Assembly: GCA_016786925.1 (NCBI GenBank)
Contig: JAEUTU010000052.1
Coordinates: 1 to 64,000, forward strand
Origin: Bacteroidia bacterium
GTDB lineage: Bacteria; Bacteroidota; Bacteroidia; 2-12-FULL-35-15
DNA length: 64,000 bases
Reading direction: 5' to 3'
Notes under the pieces: generated by a model
The model's database searches: none
What the model was told of the DNA's origin: nothing
The model's input: only the letters and a program-made list of their open reading frames with translations
Part shown: positions 19,377 to 28,735 of the stretch, in pieces
How positions within the stretch are numbered: the stretch's first letter is position 1
Layout: each line of letters starts with the position of its first letter
Program-made: the position numbers and the translations under genes

Positions 19377-19735
19377 TGCCTTACAAAGAAACAGAAACAG
19401 TAAAATTATACTACACCATTGGTGAAGTGGCTGAACTGTTTAAGGTAAATGCTTCTTTGATCCGTTTTTGGGAGAAGGAGTTTGATGTGTTAAAACCTAA
19501 AAAGAATAAAAAAGGGAACCGCTTATTTACACCCGAAGACATTGATAATTTCAAGGTCATCTTTAATCTTGTAAAAGAACAAGGACTAACATTGGATGGT
19601 GCTAAGAAATACCTTAAGGAGAACAAAAAAACACTAAAGCACGAGGCCAAAGTTGAAAAAAGTCAATTCTCTGATATTGAAACAAAGCTACGATCCATCA
19701 AAAAGGGGCTTTTAGATATCCATAACAAACTTTAG
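19376..19735 (+). CDS. MerR family transcriptional regulator
   Basis: The 119-residue protein has the MerR winged-helix start YYTIGEVAELFKVNASLIRF, followed by WEKEFDVLKPKKNKKGNRLF and TPEDIDNFKVIFNLV, and a short C-terminal helix. It lacks a sensor domain with metal-binding cysteines. This short form, next to an M23 peptidase gene, is common in Bacteroidota; its target and signal are not evident. The ATG overlaps the stop of the peptidase gene. Confidence 0.9.
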   Translation: MPYKETETVKLYYTIGEVAELFKVNASLIRFWEKEFDVLKPKKNKKGNRLFTPEDIDNFKVIFNLVKEQGLTLDGAKKYLKENKKTLKHEAKVEKSQFSDIETKLRSIKKGLLDIHNKL

Positions 19736-19812
19736 TTTAGATTATTTAATTACAAGTGCAACCATGTCATTTCAATTATCATCATGATAATGAAACACTT
19801 TAACTACTCGAC

Positions 19813-21330
19813 ATGAAAAATGCTTTACTCCTTTTATTAGGCATCAGCACATTTACCGCAAACAGCCAAAATCAGATCAACATCACAAAAAGTCAGTATG
19901 ACATTTTGAAGAAAAATCATCAGTTGGATCTGAGCAAAAACTACATTTTTACGGATGCCATAGCACCTCAAGGACCCGAGATCAAGTATCAAGGACAAAC
20001 CAAAACACCAAGTACCATTTGCAGTTGCATGCAACCGCTCGACAGTACCTATTCCTACGTTCCATTTGTAAACTATATTGGAACAACGAATGGAAATGTT
20101 TACATGCCGAACTACATGAATGATGATGCATCGTCTATTCAGATCAATCTTCCATTTACTTTTAATTATTATGGCACCCCTCGTACCAGTGTGTTTATCA
20201 ATAATAATGGGAATATTTCTTTCAATAGCCCCTACTCCACTTTTACAGCAAATCCTTTCCCTGATCCGAGCTACAACATGATCGCTCCGTTTTGGGCGGA
20301 TGCTGATACCAGAGATTTTTCTCAAACTTTGGGCTCAGGAGTCCTTTATAAGATCACACCAACAGCGATGATCGTTAAATGGGAAAATGTAGGCTATTTT
20401 GATATGCATTTCGATAAATTGAACACATTTCAGCTGATCATTACCGATGGAACGGATACCCTTTTACCGGCCGGTAAAAATGTAGGATTTTGTTATGGCG
20501 ATATGCAATGGACCACTGGTGACATTACCGGTGGTGGTGGATTTGGATCTCCTGCTACCGTTGGCGTTAATCAAGGCAATGGAATTGATTATTTCCAAGT
20601 AGGAACATTCAATCAGCCTACATTGGCTTTTGATGGTCCCTATAATGCCACTGATGGCGTTGATTGGCTGGATAATCAAGGCATGTATTTTAATACATCT
20701 GTTTCAGGCAACAACATTCCACCTATTATTATCAATAATAATATCTGTGACACCATAGACGTGTACACGGGAGATACGTTACGGTCAGTGGCAACCGATT
20801 CAGTAGAATTCTTGATCGGTGTTGCTACCCCTGAAATAAATCAAACCTTGAACATCAATTTTTCATGTTCTGAACCCATGGCTTTTTCAACAACGCAATT
20901 AATGAATACCCCAACTTACCAAAGTTTTAATTGCAAATTTGTGGCAAAAGACCTACCTGCCGGATTATATTATGTTACAGTAACGGCTACTGACAATGGA
21001 ACACCGGCTGAGCAAACCATCGAAACGATTGTAATACGATCTTCCTATGACCCTGGGGTAGTAACTGCAATCAACCAAGTAAAGAAGGAAAATATGGTTA
21101 TTTTATTCCCAAATCCAAATGAAGGAATATTTACGATTCAGCATGATATCGAACAATCCGAACTACCGGTATTAACCGTTATGAATATCCTGGGGCAAAA
21201 ACAGATGGAAACTCCCCTACAAAAACATTCGCATATTATTGACTTACAAAATCTTACACCCGGAATATACTTTACAAATATCACTACAAAAAATGGTTTA
21301 GTAAAGAGTCTGAAAATGATCGTGAAATAA
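19813..21330 (+). CDS. Secreted nidogen-like (NIDO) domain protein with T9SS type A sorting domain
   Basis: This 505-residue protein starts with a signal peptide ending FTANSQ. Residues about 80-230 look like an extracellular nidogen domain: FNYYGTPRTSVFINNNGNIS, MIAPFWADADTR, MIVKWENVGYF and FQLIITDG. Residues about 330-420 form an Ig/cadherin-like segment (YYVTVTATDNGTPAEQTIET). The C-terminus is a type A sorting domain: MVILFPNPNEGIFTIQHDI, MNILGQKQMETPL, LTPGIYFTNITTKNG, VKSLKMIVK. It is most likely a surface or released adhesion-type protein. A 130-base structured region with a terminator follows it. Confidence 0.85.
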   Translation: MKNALLLLLGISTFTANSQNQINITKSQYDILKKNHQLDLSKNYIFTDAIAPQGPEIKYQGQTKTPSTICSCMQPLDSTYSYVPFVNYIGTTNGNVYMPNYMNDDASSIQINLPFTFNYYGTPRTSVFINNNGNISFNSPYSTFTANPFPDPSYNMIAPFWADADTRDFSQTLGSGVLYKITPTAMIVKWENVGYFDMHFDKLNTFQLIITDGTDTLLPAGKNVGFCYGDMQWTTGDITGGGGFGSPATVGVNQGNGIDYFQVGTFNQPTLAFDGPYNATDGVDWLDNQGMYFNTSVSGNNIPPIIINNNICDTIDVYTGDTLRSVATDSVEFLIGVATPEINQTLNINFSCSEPMAFSTTQLMNTPTYQSFNCKFVAKDLPAGLYYVTVTATDNGTPAEQTIETIVIRSSYDPGVVTAINQVKKENMVILFPNPNEGIFTIQHDIEQSELPVLTVMNILGQKQMETPLQKHSHIIDLQNLTPGIYFTNITTKNGLVKSLKMIVK

Positions 21331-21337
21331 TTTTTAA

Positions 21338-21402
21338 GGGTGATGCAACCTTTTTACTTCATTGGTTGTCTTATAGGTAGATTAGAGCAATTTTTATCAC
21401 CC
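21338..21402. other. Structured intergenic segment of unknown role
   Basis: GGGTGAT (21338-21344) can pair with ATCACCC (21396-21402), enclosing a second stem CAACC/GGTTG (21346-21350 with 21364-21368). The segment lies just after a T9SS gene and 30 bases before a strong terminator on the same strand. It could be a 3' UTR structure or part of a small RNA ending near 21463. No coding potential of note. Confidence 0.35.
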
Positions 21403-21433
21403 CTAAATTTTGCAGCATGAAACACTGTGAAGG

Positions 21434-21463
21434 CAGTCCCGAGAGATCGGGACTGTTTTTTTT
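21434..21463 (+). terminator. Rho-independent terminator
   Basis: CAGTCCCGA and TCGGGACTG form a perfect 9-bp stem with a GAGA loop, followed by eight T residues. It ends either the nidogen-protein mRNA, 104 bases after its stop, or a separate small transcript. Confidence 0.85.
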
Positions 21464-21481
21464 ATACCAAAATACCAAAAG

Positions 21482-21508
21482 AAAAGGCTGCATAATATGC
21501 AGCCTTTT
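21482..21508. terminator. Hairpin terminator for the minus-strand PD40 gene
   Basis: AAAAGGCTGCAT and ATGCAGCCTTTT form a perfect 12-bp stem with a three-base loop. It lies 20 bases after the stop at 21529 of the minus-strand gene and could also act as a back-up for the plus strand. Confidence 0.78.
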
Positions 21509-21528
21509 CTTTTAATATGAACTGAGAA

Positions 21529-23961
21529 TTAATATGCCGATATCTTAATAAACTGATATTTTTCATAGGTTGCTCTATTCAAAATGTAATCTGAATTATA
21601 AGCAGGGCCATCGACAACTGATTTTACTTTTACAAAATTAATCTTAGAAGCATCAACTCCCTTTGCTTTTAAGGCCTCCAACAATTGTTCTTTTGCCTTA
21701 TCAGCTCTAGCAACTGATAATTCCTTATTAGAGCTAAAGGCTCTAGTTGGAACAGTAGAAGCACTTGACATAAGCGAAACATTGATCACTCCATTCTTTG
21801 CATAAAGATCCATCAAATTAGTAATAAATTCAGTGTAAGGTCCATCAGTCACATCGATCTGAGTAACATTATACTTAAAATTCATTTTGAAATTCAATTT
21901 ATCTACACTAGCTAACTGTTCGTGATGAACAGGAGGTTTTTCCTTCACTCCTTTTAAGGCAGCAATAGCTTTCGGATTGTTTTTAAATGAAACAGAGGTC
22001 TTTTTATTATTCACCAATTGATATTTGTTACCTACATTCTTAGTTTTTAAAAGATTGCCTTTGTCATCCTTAAACTCAGCAAATGACTTCTTGCTAATAA
22101 AATGTGGATCCTCTTCATCTAATGCAACGATATAATCACCACTAGCAGGCAGTTCATTAAATAAGAACCAGCCTAATTCATTGGTATTCGTTGTTTTGAG
22201 AATATTACCATTTGCATCCATTAAATTCACTTTTAAAGCATTTAAAGGATTGTTCTTTTCATCGTATAAACGACCTTCAACGGTAACATAGGACACAGCA
22301 GTATTCAATTGTTGTTGTGTAGAGTCTTTTGTATCAACAGAAACTACCTGACCAAAATTTACAGGTTTTAATTTCAACTCACGGTTAATCTCTTGATAAG
22401 CCGCATCAGCAGGAACTTCCATTACTTCAGAATAAAACTCTTGTCCATCTTTCTGATAAGACAAAGTATAATTACTGTTTGGAGGGATGATAATCGTGAA
22501 ACTACCATCTCTCATCAAAGGCTTATATACCCCCGTCACTATTCCTGTTTCATTATTTGTTGCAACAATTTCTAAGTCAGAAGGTAATTGAGTTCCATCA
22601 GCGGGGATGATCACCCCCTTGATCAAGACAAGGGGCTGTTCTTTTCTTTCAGGAATGGTAATAATATAAATGTCTTTTTCACCATATCCTTCAGCTCTTG
22701 AGGAAGAAGCATAATACCCTCGTTTACCATCGGGTGAAGTTACATAAAACACATCATCATCAGTCGTATTGATAGGATAACCTATATTTAAAGGAGCTTC
22801 CCAATTTCCTTCATTCAAGGTAGAAAAGAAGATATCGAATCCACCGATGGTCTTATGCCCATTAGAACTAAAAAACAAAATATTGCCACTTGGATGAATA
22901 AATGGAGATTCCTCATCGAATGGAGTATTAATAGGAGCACCCACATTCATTGCACGACTCCATTTTCCATTTGGCAATTTCACGCATTTCCATATATCAC
23001 GTCCGCCCAAACTACCTTCTTTTCTGTCACTAACAAAAAATAGGGTGTTTCCATCAGGAGAAAGACAGGCACTGGTTTCCCAGCTTGGTGTATTTATATC
23101 AGACCCCATAGCCATCGGGAAGGTCCAATTTTCTCCATCTAAAGTACTGTAGTATATATCTCCTCCATTTGCATCCTTATAGATCAATAGGGTTTGTGCA
23201 TCGGCTGTTAAACCAACAGAAGCTTCATGTGTAAAGGTATTTACATTACTACTAACTGAAACTGGTGCAGTCCAAGTACTATCTGTTTTTTTATATGAAA
23301 TATAAATGTCTTCATAAAACTGATCTTCAATTGTTTTATCACCACCTGTACTTCCCGGTCTGCGCGATGTAAATATCATCGTTTCTTCGTCAGCAGACAA
23401 AACCGGACTATAATCAGGATAAGCAGTATTGATACTATCACCCAAATTTTTGATCACAACATTGATCGGAGCAGACACCAATGCTTTTGCATTATTCGCG
23501 ATCTCTATCTGACGATCTACATCAGCGATCATATCCTTTTGGCTTGCTTTCAAATACGATTTGAACTTTTCATAATTCGCAATAGCCTCATCAAATTTAT
23601 AGTTTTGATGTAAGGCTTTTCCATAGTAATAGAACGCATTTACCGGGGCATTCTCTTCTCTTGGTTCTAAATCGGTATATTTTGTAGTAGTCTTTAACAC
23701 CGCTTTTTCCAAATAATACAAAGCCTTACTTTTTTCAGTAACCGTGTTCAGATAACAAATACCAACTTTATAGTTAATATTAGAGCTGGAAGAATCGATT
23801 TGGTAGGCCTCCAAGAAATTTTTCAATGCTTGAAAGTAGTTCCCTTCCAGAATAAGATAATTACCTTCTGTAAACTTTTGACGATAATCAGCTTTTGATT
23901 GTGCATTCAAAACCGAATGTATTGTAAACGCTGCTAGAGCAAGTAGTATATATTTTTTCAT
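21529..23961 (-). CDS. TPR / PD40 beta-propeller / CRD / divergent OmpA-like protein (PorE-like architecture)
   Basis: Starting at the second ATG (KKYILLALAAF signal peptide), the protein has about 810 residues. N-terminal TPRs (KNFLEAYQIDSSSSNINYKV) precede a six-bladed PD40 propeller with blades such as YSPVLSADEETMIFTSRRPG and SACLSPDGNTLFFVSDRKEG. Two carboxypeptidase-regulatory-like beta domains follow (about 445-670). The final ~120 residues look like an OmpA domain, but where GHTD should be the sequence is SSAST; the later SVARADKAKEQLL helix keeps its arginine. PorE of the T9SS has the same order of domains and binds peptidoglycan. This copy may not. It is one of three tandem paralogs. 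Confidence 0.82.
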   Translation of the reverse strand: MKKYILLALAAFTIHSVLNAQSKADYRQKFTEGNYLILEGNYFQALKNFLEAYQIDSSSSNINYKVGICYLNTVTEKSKALYYLEKAVLKTTTKYTDLEPREENAPVNAFYYYGKALHQNYKFDEAIANYEKFKSYLKASQKDMIADVDRQIEIANNAKALVSAPINVVIKNLGDSINTAYPDYSPVLSADEETMIFTSRRPGSTGGDKTIEDQFYEDIYISYKKTDSTWTAPVSVSSNVNTFTHEASVGLTADAQTLLIYKDANGGDIYYSTLDGENWTFPMAMGSDINTPSWETSACLSPDGNTLFFVSDRKEGSLGGRDIWKCVKLPNGKWSRAMNVGAPINTPFDEESPFIHPSGNILFFSSNGHKTIGGFDIFFSTLNEGNWEAPLNIGYPINTTDDDVFYVTSPDGKRGYYASSSRAEGYGEKDIYIITIPERKEQPLVLIKGVIIPADGTQLPSDLEIVATNNETGIVTGVYKPLMRDGSFTIIIPPNSNYTLSYQKDGQEFYSEVMEVPADAAYQEINRELKLKPVNFGQVVSVDTKDSTQQQLNTAVSYVTVEGRLYDEKNNPLNALKVNLMDANGNILKTTNTNELGWFLFNELPASGDYIVALDEEDPHFISKKSFAEFKDDKGNLLKTKNVGNKYQLVNNKKTSVSFKNNPKAIAALKGVKEKPPVHHEQLASVDKLNFKMNFKYNVTQIDVTDGPYTEFITNLMDLYAKNGVINVSLMSSASTVPTRAFSSNKELSVARADKAKEQLLEALKAKGVDASKINFVKVKSVVDGPAYNSDYILNRATYEKYQFIKISAY

Positions 23962-24027
23962 ATTCATCTAAAACAATAAAACACTCAACTTGCAATTTTG
24001 CAAATTGGTCTAAATCATAAAATCAAG

Positions 24028-24035
24028 CAAAAATA
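24028..24035 (-). promoter_or_regulatory. -7 promoter element of the 21529-23961 gene
   Basis: TATTTTTG on the minus strand, 66 bases upstream of the chosen ATG, matches TAnnTTTG. No TTG at the -33 distance. Confidence 0.38.
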
Positions 24036-24090
24036 TAAAAAAATGGAGATTATTGCGTTAAAAAATGAAGAATTTACTGATAAAAACTTT

Positions 24091-26358
24091 TTATTCAACA
24101 ATCTTCAATTCTACGCGTCTGTTTTGCTGCATGCCTTTTAAATCGGGCTTGCCATTAGGTAAAGTATTGGGAGCAATTGGAAGGGTTTCACCATAGCCCT
24201 TTGCCACCAGACGTTTCATATCTATTCCTTTTTTGCCAAGTGCATTCACAACCGACTGCGAGCGCATTTGAGAGAGTTTTAAGTTAGCGGCATCATTCCC
24301 CTTACTATCGGTATGCCCGGCCACTTCTATCTTAACATCCGGGTAATCCTGCATTAATTGTACAACTTTTTCAATCTCAAGATTCGACTCTTTTCTCAAA
24401 GTAGCCTTATTTGAATCGAAAAAGATATTATTCAACACTATTTTAGCCCCTGCTTTCACTCTTTCAAGAACAATATCTTTTACAATTTCAGAATACTCCG
24501 GCTTTTTAGGGACATTTACATTCTCAGATTGGAATAAATACCCATCCGCTTCAAAAGATAGGTTGTAATCATTTCCTCTATTAAGGACAAAATAGAAGGA
24601 GCCTGAATCAGAATTAGTATAATATGTATTTAACAAAGCACCAGTTTTGTTATCCTTCACAATGATCTTTGCTCCTGAAATATTTTCGGCCTTTATGTTT
24701 TTGATTGTACCTTTAAGGGTAATCGTACCTAGTGTCTTACTTTCAAAATTAATCCCCTTTAACAATAATTCTTTTTCAATCTCTTGATAAGAGGAGTTTG
24801 GTGGAATAGTGATCGTTTCACTAATAGGCTGATAACCTTCGGCTTCATAACTGATGGTATAGGTTTTACCTTCATCACCCGGATTCAATATCAAAATATA
24901 CTTACCGGTTAATACATTCGGACGAACATCCTGCACAACTAAACCTGATTCCATATCCGTAGCAGTAATGCTGATATTCGATGGAACCTTGTCTGTTCCA
25001 TCAAAAGTTAAATATCCTTTTAACAAAGTAAGCGGCTCTGCGATCGATTTTTCAAAATTGATCATATATAGATCCTTTTCGCCTAAACCACCTTTTCGAA
25101 CAGAAGAAAAATAGCCCCGTTTACCATCAACTGATTGAACATAAAAAATATCATCATCAGGAGTATTAATAGGTGCCTTCATATTCTCCGGAGTTCCCCA
25201 CTTACCGTCATCGTCTTTTACAACTTTGAAAATATCAAATCCACCAATACTCTTGTGTCCATTTGAACTAAAAAACAATGTAACTCCATCGGGATGAATG
25301 AAAGGAGCATCCTCATCATAAGCCGTATTAACCTGAGGGCCTAAATTGAGGGGCATACTCCATTGTCCATTAGGCAACTTGACACAACGCCAAATATCTC
25401 TTCCTCCAAAGCCTCCTTCTTTTTTATCACTCACAAAGTATAGTGTATTCCCATCAACAGTAACATTCGCGTGTGTTTCCCAATATTTAGAATTAATATT
25501 TGAATTCAGTGCCAAAGGCATACTCCAGGAATCGCCTTCTAAGTTACTATAGTAAATGTCGCCTCCATTTACATCTTTATAAATGAATAATTGTTGACCA
25601 TCAGCTGATAAACCTATATTTGCCTCATTTCCGAAAGTATTAATATTTTCACTAATTGACCGGGGTGTTGACCATGTTCCATCCTTCTTTTTTAACGAGT
25701 AATAAATATCCTCAGCGATAACCTCTCCTGATGCATTTAAAGCCCCTAGATTTGTATTTCTTCTAGAAGTAAAAATAATGACAGATTCATCAGCGGAAAT
25801 AACCGGACTATATTCAGGATATTTTGAATTGATACTATCGCCCAAACTTACAATTGTTACTTCGGCAGTATCTTTAGTGTATTCGATCGCATTAAAATTG
25901 GTTTCCAGTTGTTTCTCCAGATCCTTTGTAAGCTGAGAGTTTTTAGTCCCTACAATGTCTTTGAATTTGTTGAAATAAGCATTGGATTCATTAAAATTAT
26001 ACTGCAAACGATACGCTAAACCAAGATAATAATATGCCATCTCAGGAGCTCCTTTCTCGCGAGGCTCCATATCAACATAATTACGCTCTATTCCCTGAAC
26101 TGCTTTTCGAAGAAAAGGAAGTGCTTTACTTTTTTGATTAGCTGATTGCAAATAGCAAAAACCAACTTTATAATTTATATTAGCATTAGAAGAATCAATA
26201 GCGTAGGCTTCCAAAAAGTAAGCTAATGCCATTTCATAATTTTCCTCCAGGATCAATAAGTTTCCCTGAGTGAACTTTTCACGGTAAGCAGATTTATCTC
26301 CTTGAGAGAAGCATACTGAAGTGATAAAAAGGAAAGTGAGCAGTAATCTTTGTTTCAT
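24091..26358 (-). CDS. TPR / PD40 / CRD / OmpA-family protein with canonical peptidoglycan-binding domain (PorE-like)
   Basis: The 755-residue protein has a signal peptide (LLLTFLFITSVCFSQ), TPRs (AYFLEAYAIDSSNANINY), a PD40 propeller (YSPVISADESVIIFTSRRNT, NVTVDGNTLYFVSDKKEG), two CRD-like beta domains, and a complete OmpA C-terminal domain from about residue 640. That domain has NIFFDSNKATLRKESN, EVAGHTDSKGNDAANLKLS, the RSQSVVNALGKKGID helix and QQNRRVELKI, so both the DAP-binding Asp and Arg are present. The same architecture as PorE suggests anchoring of an outer-membrane or T9SS-related complex to peptidoglycan. A clean consensus promoter precedes it, so it is transcribed separately from its paralogs. 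Confidence 0.88.
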   Translation of the reverse strand: MKQRLLLTFLFITSVCFSQGDKSAYREKFTQGNLLILEENYEMALAYFLEAYAIDSSNANINYKVGFCYLQSANQKSKALPFLRKAVQGIERNYVDMEPREKGAPEMAYYYLGLAYRLQYNFNESNAYFNKFKDIVGTKNSQLTKDLEKQLETNFNAIEYTKDTAEVTIVSLGDSINSKYPEYSPVISADESVIIFTSRRNTNLGALNASGEVIAEDIYYSLKKKDGTWSTPRSISENINTFGNEANIGLSADGQQLFIYKDVNGGDIYYSNLEGDSWSMPLALNSNINSKYWETHANVTVDGNTLYFVSDKKEGGFGGRDIWRCVKLPNGQWSMPLNLGPQVNTAYDEDAPFIHPDGVTLFFSSNGHKSIGGFDIFKVVKDDDGKWGTPENMKAPINTPDDDIFYVQSVDGKRGYFSSVRKGGLGEKDLYMINFEKSIAEPLTLLKGYLTFDGTDKVPSNISITATDMESGLVVQDVRPNVLTGKYILILNPGDEGKTYTISYEAEGYQPISETITIPPNSSYQEIEKELLLKGINFESKTLGTITLKGTIKNIKAENISGAKIIVKDNKTGALLNTYYTNSDSGSFYFVLNRGNDYNLSFEADGYLFQSENVNVPKKPEYSEIVKDIVLERVKAGAKIVLNNIFFDSNKATLRKESNLEIEKVVQLMQDYPDVKIEVAGHTDSKGNDAANLKLSQMRSQSVVNALGKKGIDMKRLVAKGYGETLPIAPNTLPNGKPDLKGMQQNRRVELKIVE

Positions 26359-26374
26359 AAGATCAATTGATACA

Positions 26375-26404
26375 CAAATATATCATTCCTAAGCAATAAG
26401 ACAA
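26375..26404 (-). promoter_or_regulatory. Promoter of the canonical OmpA/PD40 gene
   Basis: On the minus strand TTG is followed after exactly 19 bases by TATATTTG, a perfect consensus. The -7 box ends 16 bases before the ATG at 26358, giving a very short leader. Confidence 0.75.
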
Positions 26405-26546
26405 AAATTACGGCTATTTATTTTCAGAATAAACGCTACACTTTTGTCCTGTTTATGCCCTTTCTAATACTAGTAAAGCAATAATTTTCACAGACTCAGG
26501 ATAGCAACCTTTGCCCGGCAGACATTTCAAAATAAGAACAAATAAA

Positions 26547-26572
26547 AAAGCGTGCCCATCCGGGCACGCTTT
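26547..26572 (-). terminator. Terminator of the 26592-28658 gene
   Basis: AAAGCGTGCCC and GGGCACGCTTT form an 11-bp GC-rich stem with a four-base loop. On the minus strand it is followed by TTTTTTATTTG. It begins 19 bases after the stop codon. Confidence 0.87.
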
Positions 26573-26591
26573 CATGTAAATGGGAAAGTGA

Positions 26592-28658
26592 TTATTTAAC
26601 AGTCACCTTTATGTACTGATACTGCTCATAAGTAGCAGCATTTTGTTGTGCATCTTTGTTATATTCCGGTCCTTGAACAAGAGATTTAAAATCAGCGAAC
26701 TTAAGTTCAGTTTGCTTAAATCCTCTCCCTGTTAATGCTTTAGCAACTTTTTCTTTCGCTTCTTTAGCGCGGGCTGTTGCTAAACGCTCATTCGTTCCAT
26801 AAGTGGAAGTGGGTACTTGTGATGCACTCGATTCAATATAGATCTGAAGATTTGGATTATTCTTCAAACATAAAGCAATGGCATCAATAAAATTTGTGAA
26901 CTCAACTGATTTCACATCGATCTGTTTTTTGTTATATTTAAAGAACATTGAATAACTCGACTTTGCCGGATCACACTGTTTTGAAGCTGCATAACGGGCC
27001 AACGAATCTGCAATAGCAGCGCTGTCAGGAGGAGTTCCATAAGGCAATTCACGTTTGATCACCTGATAACGTTTCCCTTTAGGTACTTCCAATGTTTCAT
27101 TCAACAACTCTTTACCATTTACAACATAAACTGCTTTAATGGTTGTTCCAACAGGAAGATTCGTTCCAAACTTTCCGGTTGCACCATTAATATTTAACGT
27201 TTGAATGGTATCATTTTTAGCTGTATTGATCAGATAGATATTACTACTTGAGATGTCTTCTTTCGTGTAATTAATAACCTTACCAACCAAGACTGTAATA
27301 TCACGAGGTTCAAATTCAGGAAAAGTGATCATATAGATATCTTTTTCACCATATCCACCTTCCTTATCGGAAGAATAGAAGCCACGCAATCCATCAGCAG
27401 TAGTAACAAAGAATACCTCATCATCAGGCGTATTTACCGGATAACCAAAATTAACCGGGGCTGTCCAATAGCCGTTTTCTTCATCACCGATATAGGAAGT
27501 AAAAATATCAAAACCACCCATTGATTTATGGCCTTTTGATGCAAAGTAGATCTGCTTTCCATCCGGATGTATAAATACCCCATCTTCATCATAAGGAGTG
27601 TTTATGATCGGACCTAAATTTTCGGCTGGCCCCCACTCACCGTTTGGTAAGCGTTTACATTTATAAATATCTCTTCCTCCATATCCTCCTGTTCTGTTAC
27701 TCGTAAAGTAAAGAATACGATTATCAGAACTAAAACAAGCGTGTGTTTCCCAGGAAGCGGAATTGATCGGTGCTGAAATGTATTCGATCTCCTGCCATTC
27801 ATTCCCTTTAAACTCACTTAAATAAACGTTTCCATTTCCTCCATCATCTTTATACACTAATAGTTTTAATCCATCAGCAGATAAATTGATAGTCGCTTCA
27901 TGTCCTTGAGAATTGATCTTTGGCCCAATTGGCTTGGCCGGTTGCCACTTTTCATCAATCGCATTTGCAATAAATATATCTTCAAAATATTGCCCATTCG
28001 CTTCTATTCGCTCACTTGTTCCATCTTTTCTTCGTGTTGTAAAGATCAATGTTTCTTCATCTAATGAAACAACCGGTGAGTAATCTGCATACTTCGTATT
28101 AATATTTTCACCCAAATTTGTAACAACAACCTTAAGCGGCTTTAGAATCAATTCCTTCCCGTTGTTACATGTTTCAATATCATGTGTTATTTCATCGATT
28201 TCAGCTTTTGTTTTTTCATTTACCTCTATTCCTGCTTTGTATTTTTCATACATGGAAATTGCTTTATCAAATTCATAATTTAAATGATAGGCTTTTGCTA
28301 AATAATAATAGGTGGAATAAGGTGCACTCTTTTCTTTGATCTCACCCATTTCATAGCTGTTAGAGATCTTTTTAGCGGCCTCCTCCAAATAAGGTATCGC
28401 TTTGGTTTTATAGGTAGGTGCATATAAGTAACAGAAACCGATCTTGAATTTCGTATTGGCATTGGAACCATTATCAATCGAATCCAACTGCTTATACAAT
28501 TCCAATGCTGCAGTATAATTCTCATTCTCAAAATAAGTTTCCGCTTGCTCAAAGATCTTTTTATACTCTTTATCACCAATAGGCGATAAAGCGAATACAG
28601 AATAATTCACCAGCATAAAAGCCAGAAGCACTGTTGATACAAAGGTTATTTTTTTCAT
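26592..28658 (-). CDS. TPR / PD40 / divergent OmpA-like protein (PorE-like architecture)
   Basis: The 688-residue protein has a signal peptide (ITFVSTVLLAFMLVNYSVFA), TPRs (ENYTAALELYKQLDSIDNG), and a PD40 propeller (YSPVVSLDEETLIFTTRRKD, HACFSSDNRILYFTSNRTGG). One CRD-like beta domain and a C-terminal ~120-residue OmpA-like fold follow. As in the 21529 paralog, the GHTD segment is replaced (SSASQVP), while the helix LATARAKEAKEKV keeps its Arg. Both proteins end in matching A-TYEQYQYIKV / ATYEKYQFIKI strands. The pair therefore forms a subfamily distinct from the canonical middle gene. Its role is probably structural, in the outer membrane or periplasm. Confidence 0.82.
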   Translation of the reverse strand: MKKITFVSTVLLAFMLVNYSVFALSPIGDKEYKKIFEQAETYFENENYTAALELYKQLDSIDNGSNANTKFKIGFCYLYAPTYKTKAIPYLEEAAKKISNSYEMGEIKEKSAPYSTYYYLAKAYHLNYEFDKAISMYEKYKAGIEVNEKTKAEIDEITHDIETCNNGKELILKPLKVVVTNLGENINTKYADYSPVVSLDEETLIFTTRRKDGTSERIEANGQYFEDIFIANAIDEKWQPAKPIGPKINSQGHEATINLSADGLKLLVYKDDGGNGNVYLSEFKGNEWQEIEYISAPINSASWETHACFSSDNRILYFTSNRTGGYGGRDIYKCKRLPNGEWGPAENLGPIINTPYDEDGVFIHPDGKQIYFASKGHKSMGGFDIFTSYIGDEENGYWTAPVNFGYPVNTPDDEVFFVTTADGLRGFYSSDKEGGYGEKDIYMITFPEFEPRDITVLVGKVINYTKEDISSSNIYLINTAKNDTIQTLNINGATGKFGTNLPVGTTIKAVYVVNGKELLNETLEVPKGKRYQVIKRELPYGTPPDSAAIADSLARYAASKQCDPAKSSYSMFFKYNKKQIDVKSVEFTNFIDAIALCLKNNPNLQIYIESSASQVPTSTYGTNERLATARAKEAKEKVAKALTGRGFKQTELKFADFKSLVQGPEYNKDAQQNAATYEQYQYIKVTVK

Positions 28659-28684
28659 GTAATCGGGTTTCTAGTTTTAAACGA

Positions 28685-28715
28685 AATGAGCAATATCCAA
28701 AAGGTATTGCTCATT
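28685..28715 (-). terminator. Hairpin terminator downstream of the E2 gene
   Basis: AATGAGCAATA and TATTGCTCATT form an 11-bp stem around a nine-base loop, 20 bases after the E2 stop. The T-rich tail on the minus strand is interrupted (TTTCGTTTAAAAC), so termination may be partial and let some transcription enter the next gene. Confidence 0.62.
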
Positions 28716-28735
28716 ACTTAACTATATTAAAAATA

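Noticed and set aside
21418-21516. A small open frame starting MKHCEGSPERSG after the nidogen-protein gene
   Set aside because: It runs through two terminator hairpins and has no family resemblance; the stretch is better explained as terminator sequence.
28685-28715. The hairpin as an operator of the downstream PD40 gene
   Set aside because: Its position 20 bases after the E2 stop and the paired arms with a T-rich tail fit a terminator better; no promoter boxes lie around it.
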